NCBI GenBank assembly: GCA_017425345.1
Contig: JAFOML010000024.1
Location: forward strand, 1-6,109
Origin: Eubacterium sp.
GTDB lineage: Bacteria > Bacillota_A > Clostridia > Peptostreptococcales > Anaerovoracaceae
Direction of reading: 5' to 3'
DNA: 6,109 nt
A program made the position numbers and the translations under genes. Of the stretch, positions 1-5,684 are shown piece after piece (position 1 is the first letter of the stretch; every line of letters begins with the position of its first letter). The notes under the pieces were generated by a model. It saw nothing but the letters and a program-made list of their open reading frames with translations. It did no database searches and was not told the DNA's origin.

Positions 1-134
1 GGGTTCCATTTCCGACTTTCAGTGGTGGGTTATAATCCCCCACTGAAACCCGGAGGAGCTGAAGCTCCCGGCGCCCGTTGCAGTCGTTCGCTACGTCCTT
101 GACGTGCGAGCACGCCAGGAGCTACGCTCCGACT
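1..134. repeat. Cluster of inverted repeats; possible right end of an IS200/IS605-type element with structured RNA
   Basis: No credible gene is seen here. The DNA is packed with stems. Positions 17-29 (TTTCAGTGGTGGG) pair with 37-48 (CCCCCACTGAAA) around a 7-nt loop, leaving one unpaired T at 26. GGAGC 55-59 pairs with GCTCC 64-68 around TGAA. Positions 86-97 can pair with 101-111 through a CTT loop, and CGTG 103-106 can instead pair with CACG 111-114. GGAGC 118-122 pairs with GCTCC 126-130. AGTCG 82-86 could also close the last part by pairing with CGACT 130-134, in competition at position 86. Hairpins with an extrahelical T are recognised by Y1 transposases of the IS200/IS605 family, and TnpB-associated omega RNAs end in such structures. 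Assignment to that family is inference; the parent element would lie to the left of the window. It could instead be a solitary mobile repeat or another structured RNA. Confidence 0.4.
17..48. repeat. 12-bp hairpin with one bulged T
   Basis: The arms 17-29 and 37-48 are fully complementary apart from one extra T at 26, with loop TTATAAT at 30-36. The arms are too regular to be chance. No T-run follows the right arm, so this is not a standard terminator on the plus strand. The bulge resembles the hairpins bound by IS608-like transposases; that resemblance is the reason for linking the region to IS200/IS605 elements. Confidence 0.6.
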
Positions 135-164
135 TAAATTAATAAAAAAGAAAGAAAAAGGGGG

Positions 165-180
165 TTGCATAAATATGCAA
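165..180. promoter_or_regulatory. Palindromic candidate operator over the -35 box
   Basis: TTGCATA (165-171) and TATGCAA (174-180) are perfect inverted copies separated by AA. The site covers the -35 box and the start of the promoter spacer, where a bound dimeric repressor would block RNA polymerase. The regulator is unknown and no regulator gene is in the window. A 7-bp AT-rich palindrome could arise by chance, so the operator role is inference. Confidence 0.4.
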
Positions 181-193
181 ATAAGAGTATAAT
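165..193 (+). promoter_or_regulatory. Promoter P1 (sigma-A type) for the M14 peptidase gene
   Basis: A perfect -10 box TATAAT (188-193) stands 17 nt after TTGCAT (165-170), which matches the -35 consensus in its first three bases. The A-rich, all-purine stretch 144-164 just upstream could serve as an UP element. Transcription would begin near 199-200 and give a leader of about 245 nt before the peptidase ATG, long enough to contain the putative leader peptide and the stem-loop listed below. The -35 box lies within a palindrome that may bind a regulator. Confidence 0.65.
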
Positions 194-237
194 TACCAAT
201 CGAAATGGATATTCAACAGGAAGGAGAATCGCTGTTA

Positions 238-282
238 ATGATTTTGTATTTCAAGCCAGCAGCGCGCCGGCGACGAAGATAA
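238..282 (+). CDS. Possible 14-residue leader peptide ending in five arginines
   Basis: An ATG at 238 follows AAGGAG (221-226) with an 11-nt gap, slightly long but usable. It opens a 14-codon frame reading MILYFKPAARRRRR, then TAA at 280-282. The final five codons are CGC CGG CGA CGA AGA, including arginine codons that are usually rare in Firmicutes. It lies between promoters P1 and P2, so only P1 transcripts would carry it, and a long stem-loop begins 4 nt after the stop. This order resembles leader peptides that sense ribosome stalling, but no terminator or clear alternative fold is seen before the peptidase gene. Frames this short occur by chance often; translation is unproven. Confidence 0.3.
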   Translation: MILYFKPAARRRRR

Positions 283-286
283 AATA

Positions 287-325
287 AACGTAAGGTTTAA
301 TCGCTCAGAACTGAGTGATTACGTT
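287..325 (+). promoter_or_regulatory. Extended stem-loop in the mRNA leader
   Basis: AATCGCTCAG (299-308) pairs with CTGAGTGATT (311-320) with one G-U pair (tight loop, so the innermost pair probably opens). The outer arms AACGT (287-291) and ACGTT (321-325) also pair, leaving a one-sided bulge at 292-298. No U-run follows, so it is not an intrinsic terminator. It could stabilise the transcript, bind a protein, or respond to ribosomes on the preceding short frame. No known riboswitch class was recognised. Its right arm overlaps the -35 box of promoter P2. Confidence 0.5.
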
Positions 326-352
326 GAATATTTGAAGTAGATGTGTTAAGAT
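324..352 (+). promoter_or_regulatory. Candidate second promoter P2 with extended -10
   Basis: TTGAAT (324-329) and TAAGAT (347-352) are separated by 17 nt, each matching consensus at four of six positions, and TG at 344-345 gives an extended -10 motif. The start would be near 359, leaving an 85-nt leader without the short arginine frame or stem-loop. It is weaker on paper than P1. The remaining stretch, 353-430, shows no further motif that I can support. Confidence 0.4.
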
Positions 353-443
353 AAGAATAGTCGACAGGACAATGGGAAAACAAGGATTAGAGATCAGGTT
401 CTGCCGATAATAACACTTTTTCTAGTTTTGAAAGGAGAGAAGA

Positions 444-3400
444 ATGAAAGTGAAGACCAATTCACTGCAGACACGCATCGTAGTCGTACTTCTCGCAATC
501 GTAGTAACGCTCATGTTCACGATTCCGACCAGTATGTTCTCCTATGCGGACATGGCTTCCAGTAAGACCGGCGTTGAATCCGGCTATGATGTGGATGCCG
601 TAGTTAGTCTGTCAGACGATGACACGGGACTTGAGGTAACGATCCCTGTGTCCATGACCAAGGACGCACTGCAGGCGGCAATCGACGCAGGAACAATCAC
701 TCTGTCTGTTGACCGCGATGCAGACAGACCGTATGTTGACGAGGAGCTCTTCCCTAACCAGAGCAAGGGCGGTCCGATTTCTGAATGGAAGAAACAGAAT
801 AAAGAGGATCTCTTCACCAACATCGCAATGGAAGCTGTTGAAGAGGAAGGAAAAGTTGCCCTGAAGGTGACCTTCGATTCGGGATGCTATTTCTACAGCA
901 GAAATACTGTAGACTACAGCGCTCCGCATAATGAGGGCGGCGCTTATATCGATATCTGCGGATACTTCAACCTGAATGCTGCCAATGGGGAGACAGCACT
1001 CGGCGGAGCTCCGATCAAGATCGTGCCTTATCCGAATTTCCACACGATGGCAGAGGTTTATGCGGACATCGATGCGATGGCAGCATATGATACTGACCGC
1101 TATGTAGAGAAGTTCTCTATGGGAAAATCCTCCGGCGGCAGAGATATGCCTTACCTCATCGTTGCAAAGGACAAGAAGGCAGTCAGTGATTGGCTGGACT
1201 TCTGTGAGGCAGCAGAGACTGATCCGGACGGAACACTGGCTAAGATCGAGGCAGGGGACTATGACGATCTGAAGGTTCCGGCTATGTATTCCAATATCCA
1301 CGCGAATGAGATTGCAGCAACTGACGGTATCATCGATTTCGCTTGGCAGCTGATCAAGGAAGATAAGATTGATTACAAGTATCTGGAGGGCTTTACCGAG
1401 GAAGGCGAAGCGCAGCTGAAGGAAGAGATGGGTCCGGTTGGCGAGAAAGGTTCCGTTGCAATTCCGGATCTGGTGAAAGATACCGCTACTTATCTGGGTT
1501 ACCTGAAGGCAGGAAACAGAGTTTCTGCTAAAGTTGATCTGGAGAAATACTATGACATTTCCGAGAACGTATATGATGTAGATGAGATCCTGGAAGACGT
1601 ATTCTTCATCCTCGTACCGGAAGAGAACGTTGACGGACGTACCTTCATCCTCCGTGAGGCTGCGAACGGTTATGACCTGAACAGAGATAACTCGTTCCAG
1701 ACCACACCGGAAACGGCGAATATGCAGAAGCTGATCGGTACCTATAACCCGGTATCCGAGACCGAGTTCCACGGCCGTGTACAGGGCTTCCAGTGCGAGC
1801 CTTGTGATCCGCCGCATGAACCGAACTTCGAATACGATCTGCTGTCCGACCACCTGATGACAGGCGGCGAGGCAATCGGTATCGCAGCTGTTGCCAACAA
1901 CACCAAGCATAACAGCTATGTGATCCCGCAGAGAGATTACCTGGAGTACACCGGAGATGGTGAGCAGACTTACTGGGCTGATCCGTGGGATGACATGTCT
2001 ACCAGCTACACTCCGCAGTTTGCTATGCTGCAGGGAACCGTTGCCTACACCGTAGAGCTTCCGTCCTACAGTGAGCAGGCTACTAAGCTCGTCAGCTATG
2101 GTATCATCGGACAGTCCGCATATATCGCTGACGAGAAGATCGACTACATCACCGATCAGGTTAAGATTTTCCAACGTGGCGTCAAGAACGCAAACTCCAA
2201 CGCGGAAGTTGGTCCGTATCTGACCGACCAGTACGATGTAGAGGGAGCAGAAGCAGACATCTTCCGTCCGGTCTTCAGCGGCGAGGGCGAGAATGGAAAC
2301 TTCTTCCCGGAAGCTTACATCATCCCGCTGGATCGTGACAATCAGAAGAACCTGCAGGCTGCAAACGACATGATGACCTGGCTGACCAGAAATGATGTCA
2401 AGGTCAACCTGCTGAAGGAAGACGTAAAGATCGGAGAGGAGACCTATCCGGCAGGATCCATGGTCGTTCCGATGTATCAGGCGAAGAGATCCGTGGCAAA
2501 CGGCGCGCTGTATGATGGCACACTGATCAACGGATGGACCATACTCTACTCCGAAGGTATCACATCCTTCAACGAGACTCGCGGATTTGACATGGCTACC
2601 ATCACCAAGAAGGCAGATTATGAGACGATCAAGGCTGCCATGGGAGATGCCATGGATTATGAAGCTGCGCAGGCTTATCAGGAAGGCGTAGAGTCCTCCT
2701 TCGCAGGAGAAGGCTCTGACGTTGTGATCGCAAACGTTTCGGAAGACGCAGTCAAGGCTGTGAACGAACTGCTGGCTGACGGCAAGACCGTAGCAATGGT
2801 TACCAGCGGCGAGTACAAGGGTTCCTTCCTCGTCTCCTCTAAGGATTACCAGTCTGTTGCTGGAGACTATGTCCTCACCGCAACGGGCGTGGACGGAGCT
2901 GCCGTTCCGGCACAGGTAATCGAGGGCCTTCCGAAGGTCTACATCGTAGGTGAACCTGCTCAGTCCACAAGCGGATTTATCGATGCAGGACGTCTGAACT
3001 GGAACACCTCCAACTTCAACTATGACAGAAATGTCATGAACAACCTGGGATTCGAGAGAACCAGAGATATCGCAGAAGCAGACATCATTCTCGGAACCGG
3101 AAACATCACCAGAGACGCAGCCGCTCTGAAGGCTGTACAGGCTGGAAAACCGTATATTGGCTACACCTATAACACCTATGGTGTTGTCGGCAGACTGTTC
3201 GACGATGTTGAGTGGGTTGAACTTGAAGGAGCAATGGACTGCCTGACGCCGGTCACCTATCCGACCGATAATCTGCTGACGGCAAGCTACCTTTCCGAGG
3301 ATGATGATATCATGTACTGCTATGGTCTCGGTTACTTCAACAAGGCACCGGAAGGCGCTGAAGTTCTGGTACAGACTGATCCGAGCAGAACTCCGACAGA

Positions 3401-4337
3401 GGGCTTCATCCCGACGTACACGGATGATCTGCAGGCAGGATATGAAGCATTTATGGACAAGACTGTCCTCGGCTTCTCTTACGCAGGTAAGGACAAGAGC
3501 GGAAATGATATCGATGTAGCGCTGTTTGCAAACTCGCTGGATCACAAGCTGCATCAGACAGATGACTATCAGTTCATCACCAACTTCATCTACTCCCACA
3601 TGCTGGGTGAACTGGACTACAACCAGACCGTCGCAATCGAAGCGCTGGATGAGTATGTGGAGAGCCTGGATGTCGACGAAGAGCTGGCAGAGCAGATCGA
3701 TGCGATCGTAGCGGTTGCTGAGAATCAGATCACCAAGGAGAAGGATCCGGAAGCTATCGCGGCAATTGCAACCAAGGCTGTCCAGGATGTCGATAAGGCT
3801 GTCGCAGACGAGCAGGCGAAGCAGCAGAGCGCTGCAGAGAAGGCGCTGGCTAAGAAGAAGGCCGCTGCTCAGGAAGAAGTTCTGCAGTACATGAAGGCAA
3901 ACGCAGACAACCTTGATGCCAGCAAGGGTCTTGAGGAAGTTCTGACCGCAATCGTTGCTATCAGCAATGCAGAAGATGATGCCGCTGTAGACGCAGCTGT
4001 TGCTGCTTCCAAGGGTAACATCGATCAGCTCGTCGCTGATTTCGCAGTCGAGAAGGCTAAGGCGCTGAAGGTCACCGGCCTGAAGCTCAAGTCCAAGGCG
4101 CGCAAGGTTACGGTAAGCTGGAAGGCTGCAGAAGGAGCGACCGGCTATGACGTACAGTTCAAGCTGAAATCCGCTAAGAAGTGGAGTAACCTGAAGACTG
4201 GCGTTACCGGAACCAGCGTCAAGAGCAAGAAGCTGAAGAAGGGTAAGAAGTATCAGTTCCAGGTACGCCCGTACACCGAGATTAACGGTGAAAAGGTATA
4301 CGGAAAGTGGGTCAAGAAGGCTGTAAAGGTTAAATAA
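444..4337 (+). CDS. Secreted M14-family zinc carboxypeptidase with C-terminal FN3 domain
   Basis: This 1297-residue exported metallopeptidase should remove C-terminal residues from peptides outside the cell; its substrate (dietary protein, host peptide or peptidoglycan peptide) cannot be read from sequence. A signal peptide covers residues 1-35 (hydrophobic 12-27, likely cut after SYA). Residues 36-195 are an N-terminal region of unknown fold. The M14 domain spans about 196-565: zinc ligands H286 and E289 (HANE), H443 (EFHG), substrate-binding R404 and N413-R414 (DLNRD), and catalytic E538 (VELP), so the site looks complete. Residues 605-1060 form a long alpha/beta module found in large bacterial M14 proteins; 1062-1205 is an Ala/Lys-rich helical stalk; 1208-1297 is a very Lys-rich FN3 domain. 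There is no LPXTG anchor, so it is probably released or held by charge. The ATG at 444 is preceded by AAAGGAG (431-437) with a 6-nt gap. Two candidate promoters lie upstream. It is monocistronic and far longer than a bare 300-residue carboxypeptidase. Confidence 0.9.
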   Translation: MKVKTNSLQTRIVVVLLAIVVTLMFTIPTSMFSYADMASSKTGVESGYDVDAVVSLSDDDTGLEVTIPVSMTKDALQAAIDAGTITLSVDRDADRPYVDEELFPNQSKGGPISEWKKQNKEDLFTNIAMEAVEEEGKVALKVTFDSGCYFYSRNTVDYSAPHNEGGAYIDICGYFNLNAANGETALGGAPIKIVPYPNFHTMAEVYADIDAMAAYDTDRYVEKFSMGKSSGGRDMPYLIVAKDKKAVSDWLDFCEAAETDPDGTLAKIEAGDYDDLKVPAMYSNIHANEIAATDGIIDFAWQLIKEDKIDYKYLEGFTEEGEAQLKEEMGPVGEKGSVAIPDLVKDTATYLGYLKAGNRVSAKVDLEKYYDISENVYDVDEILEDVFFILVPEENVDGRTFILREAANGYDLNRDNSFQTTPETANMQKLIGTYNPVSETEFHGRVQGFQCEPCDPPHEPNFEYDLLSDHLMTGGEAIGIAAVANNTKHNSYVIPQRDYLEYTGDGEQTYWADPWDDMSTSYTPQFAMLQGTVAYTVELPSYSEQATKLVSYGIIGQSAYIADEKIDYITDQVKIFQRGVKNANSNAEVGPYLTDQYDVEGAEADIFRPVFSGEGENGNFFPEAYIIPLDRDNQKNLQAANDMMTWLTRNDVKVNLLKEDVKIGEETYPAGSMVVPMYQAKRSVANGALYDGTLINGWTILYSEGITSFNETRGFDMATITKKADYETIKAAMGDAMDYEAAQAYQEGVESSFAGEGSDVVIANVSEDAVKAVNELLADGKTVAMVTSGEYKGSFLVSSKDYQSVAGDYVLTATGVDGAAVPAQVIEGLPKVYIVGEPAQSTSGFIDAGRLNWNTSNFNYDRNVMNNLGFERTRDIAEADIILGTGNITRDAAALKAVQAGKPYIGYTYNTYGVVGRLFDDVEWVELEGAMDCLTPVTYPTDNLLTASYLSEDDDIMYCYGLGYFNKAPEGAEVLVQTDPSRTPTEGFIPTYTDDLQAGYEAFMDKTVLGFSYAGKDKSGNDIDVALFANSLDHKLHQTDDYQFITNFIYSHMLGELDYNQTVAIEALDEYVESLDVDEELAEQIDAIVAVAENQITKEKDPEAIAAIATKAVQDVDKAVADEQAKQQSAAEKALAKKKAAAQEEVLQYMKANADNLDASKGLEEVLTAIVAISNAEDDAAVDAAVAASKGNIDQLVADFAVEKAKALKVTGLKLKSKARKVTVSWKAAEGATGYDVQFKLKSAKKWSNLKTGVTGTSVKSKKLKKGKKYQFQVRPYTEINGEKVYGKWVKKAVKVK

Positions 4338-4369
4338 GAAGACCCGTTTCGGACACTTTGAAAGCACAG

Positions 4370-4397
4370 AAAGGGAGAGCCGCAAGGCTCTCCCTTT
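4370..4397. terminator. Strong hairpin terminator, possibly bidirectional
   Basis: AAAGGGAGAGCC (4370-4381) and GGCTCTCCCTTT (4386-4397) form a perfect 12-bp stem closed by a GCAA tetraloop. It starts 33 nt after the peptidase stop and ends 20 nt beyond the stop of the convergent zinc-ribbon gene. The T-tract is short in both directions: TTTAAT on the plus strand and TTTCTG on the minus strand, with TTT part of the stem. The position between convergent genes makes shared termination the natural reading, though efficiency may be modest. Confidence 0.75.
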
Positions 4398-4417
4398 AAT
4401 GTGGTCTGAATTGTATA

Positions 4418-4789
4418 TTACCGATACTTCCGAATGCGCACCTCCGTGAGCATCTTCTGGAAGATCTCGCCGACCGCAAACGCTTCATCCGGACCATGGT
4501 AGCGGATGAGGCGGGTACCGTCAGACTTGTTCTTATACACGGTAAAGTTTCCGTCAGCATCCTTATAGATGCCGAATGCCCGGGGTTCCCGGTAATCCCG
4601 GCCGATGAAGAAGCGCATCCGCTCCGCCGGGATCCCTCGCTCCTCACAGAACGCCTGCATCGCCTCGATCGTTCGCGGTGTACGGTCTGACGCAGAGCGT
4701 ATCACGTGCGGCACAGGCGCGCCGCAGTGCGGGCAGAAATTCATCGTATCGTCCAGAAAGTTATCACAGTAATCGCATCGGATCTGCAT
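4418..4789 (-). CDS. Small zinc-ribbon protein, soluble paralogue of the upstream gene
   Basis: A 123-residue protein of unknown function. Residues 5-22 hold a zinc ribbon with two CxxC knuckles (CDYC 5-8, CPHC 19-22). Residues 38-120 form a conserved domain with landmarks MRFFIG (58-63), AFGIYKD (71-77), VYKNKSDGTR (84-93) and DEAFAV (101-106). By hand alignment about 54 of 87 positions equal the first half of the adjacent 275-residue protein, so the pair arose by duplication. It has no membrane segment or tail, so it should be cytoplasmic. The ATG at 4789 was chosen because AAAGGAG precedes it at normal distance and the zinc ribbon starts at once; an upstream in-frame ATG at 4861 would overlap the previous gene and add 24 residues unlike the paralogue. 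It is last in the operon, 23 nt after its neighbour. The domain occurs in other Clostridia as unnamed zinc-ribbon proteins (recollection, not searched). It may bind nucleic acid or a protein partner. Confidence 0.85.
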   Translation of the reverse strand: MQIRCDYCDNFLDDTMNFCPHCGAPVPHVIRSASDRTPRTIEAMQAFCEERGIPAERMRFFIGRDYREPRAFGIYKDADGNFTVYKNKSDGTRLIRYHGPDEAFAVGEIFQKMLTEVRIRKYR

Positions 4790-4812
4790 AGCCGCTCCTT
4801 TCCGCTCCTTTC

Positions 4813-5640
4813 CTATTTCCGTCTCCAGTCGCTGTCCCAGTCGGTGCCGCCGGAATCCCATCCGCCGTAGTCGTAGTCCCAGTCGTCATCATCCCAGCTG
4901 TCACTGTCCCAGCTGCTGCTGGAGGAGTCACTCTCATAGTAGTCGGGATCATAATAGTCCGAGTCGTAGAAGCTGCTGTCATAGCCACTGTCATCGTAGC
5001 CGTTGTAATAGGCGTCGGGGTCGTCAGACAGTTCCGAAGGGATGTCGTTCGTATAGACCCAGCTGTCGTCGGAATAGGTGTACCAGGAGCTTCCCTGGTT
5101 GTAGTAGAGCGTGTCGTCGTATTCGTAATAGCCGTCGCTCGGGCCTTCCAGCGCAATCGCGACGTATACGACAAAAACGATGAACGCGGCAATGATCAGC
5201 CACTTGATGATCTGGCCACGGACTTCCTTCTTCCGTCTTGCCTTGTACTTGGACTCTGAGGCCTTAGAACCGCTCTGGTGCGTGCGGATGCCGACCTCGG
5301 AGCGGAGCTTCTGGTAGATCTCATTGACCGCATAAGCCTCGTCTTTGCCGCGGTAGCGGACGGCGCGGGTGCCGTCTGCCTTATTCTTATACACAACAAA
5401 GCGCCCATCGTCATCCTTATAGATCCCGAACGCCTTCGGACCCGTATAATTCTCCCCGATGAAAAAGCGCATCTTTTTCAGCGGGAGACCTTTCTCCTCA
5501 GCAAAAGCCAGAAGCTCTTCGATCGTCCTCGGGATGCCGGTGCCGCCGCGCGAAATATTCTCATTCGGCGCACCACAATGCGGACACTGTTTCAGTGTCG
5601 AGTCGATCATACTGCCGCAGTATTCGCATTTCACTTTCAT
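4813..5640 (-). CDS. Zinc-ribbon membrane protein with acidic, aromatic extracellular repeat tail
   Basis: A 275-residue protein of unknown function. Residues 5-22 form a zinc ribbon (CEYC 5-8, CPHC 19-22). Residues 37-118 are the same conserved domain as in the downstream gene (MRFFIG 57-62, AFGIYKD 70-76, VYKNKADGTR 83-92, DEAYAV 100-105). A basic stretch (KARRKKEVRG, 133-142) precedes one membrane helix at about 144-164. By the positive-inside rule the zinc ribbon faces the cytoplasm and residues 168-275 lie outside. The tail is rich in Asp, Tyr, Ser and Trp. Eight five-residue units of the form aromatic-acidic-x-x-x occur: five start with Tyr (215, 220, 225, 230, 235) and, after SSSS, three start with Trp (244, 249, 254). 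The protein ends RRK. The start is supported by AAGGAG (minus strand, 5654-5649) 8 nt before the ATG. It is the middle gene of the operon. It might pass a surface signal inward, or the tail might bind cations or wall polymer; both are guesses. Confidence 0.85.
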   Translation of the reverse strand: MKVKCEYCGSMIDSTLKQCPHCGAPNENISRGGTGIPRTIEELLAFAEEKGLPLKKMRFFIGENYTGPKAFGIYKDDDGRFVVYKNKADGTRAVRYRGKDEAYAVNEIYQKLRSEVGIRTHQSGSKASESKYKARRKKEVRGQIIKWLIIAAFIVFVVYVAIALEGPSDGYYEYDDTLYYNQGSSWYTYSDDSWVYTNDIPSELSDDPDAYYNGYDDSGYDSSFYDSDYYDPDYYESDSSSSSWDSDSWDDDDWDYDYGGWDSGGTDWDSDWRRK

Positions 5641-5654
5641 CGTGTCATCTCCTT

Positions 5655-5675
5655 GCGCAGCAGGTTCCTCTGCGC
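5655..5675 (-). repeat. Small hairpin in the 44-nt gap before the zinc-ribbon membrane gene
   Basis: GCGCAG (5655-5660) and CTGCGC (5670-5675) pair, and AGG/CCT can extend the stem with one bulged base. On the minus-strand mRNA the stem ends immediately before the AAGGAG ribosome site, leaving that site open. It could be an RNA processing or stabilising structure between operon genes; there is no U-tract, so it is not a terminator. Confidence 0.35.
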
Positions 5676-5684
5676 TTCAGCCCT

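Noticed and set aside
1..114. Open frame from the left edge to TGA at 112-114, possibly the end of a transposase gene
   Set aside because: The translation is short and compositionally shaped by the hairpins, with no recognisable TnpB or other motif.
404..430. T-rich run before the peptidase ribosome site as an attenuator terminator
   Set aside because: The run TTTTT at about 417-421 is not preceded by any stable stem, so it cannot be an intrinsic terminator as it stands.
200..443. Riboswitch in the long peptidase leader
   Set aside because: No conserved core of a known class was recognised; only a single stem-loop and a short frame can be supported.
612..4385. Antisense open frame of 1257 codons opposite the peptidase gene
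   Set aside because: It runs in exact codon register with the sense gene and exists only because TTA, CTA and TCA are avoided there. Its translation is rich in Leu, Val, Ser, Cys and Ile without domains, and its start lies inside the terminator hairpin.
4790..4861. N-terminal extension of the small zinc-ribbon protein from an ATG at 4861
   Set aside because: The extension overlaps the upstream gene in another frame, lacks similarity to the paralogue, and the internal ATG at 4789 has the better ribosome site.
4764..5192. 142-codon Thr/Arg/Met-rich frame on the minus strand
   Set aside because: Shadow of the repetitive acidic tail of the 275-residue protein read in another frame; simple composition and no ribosome site support.
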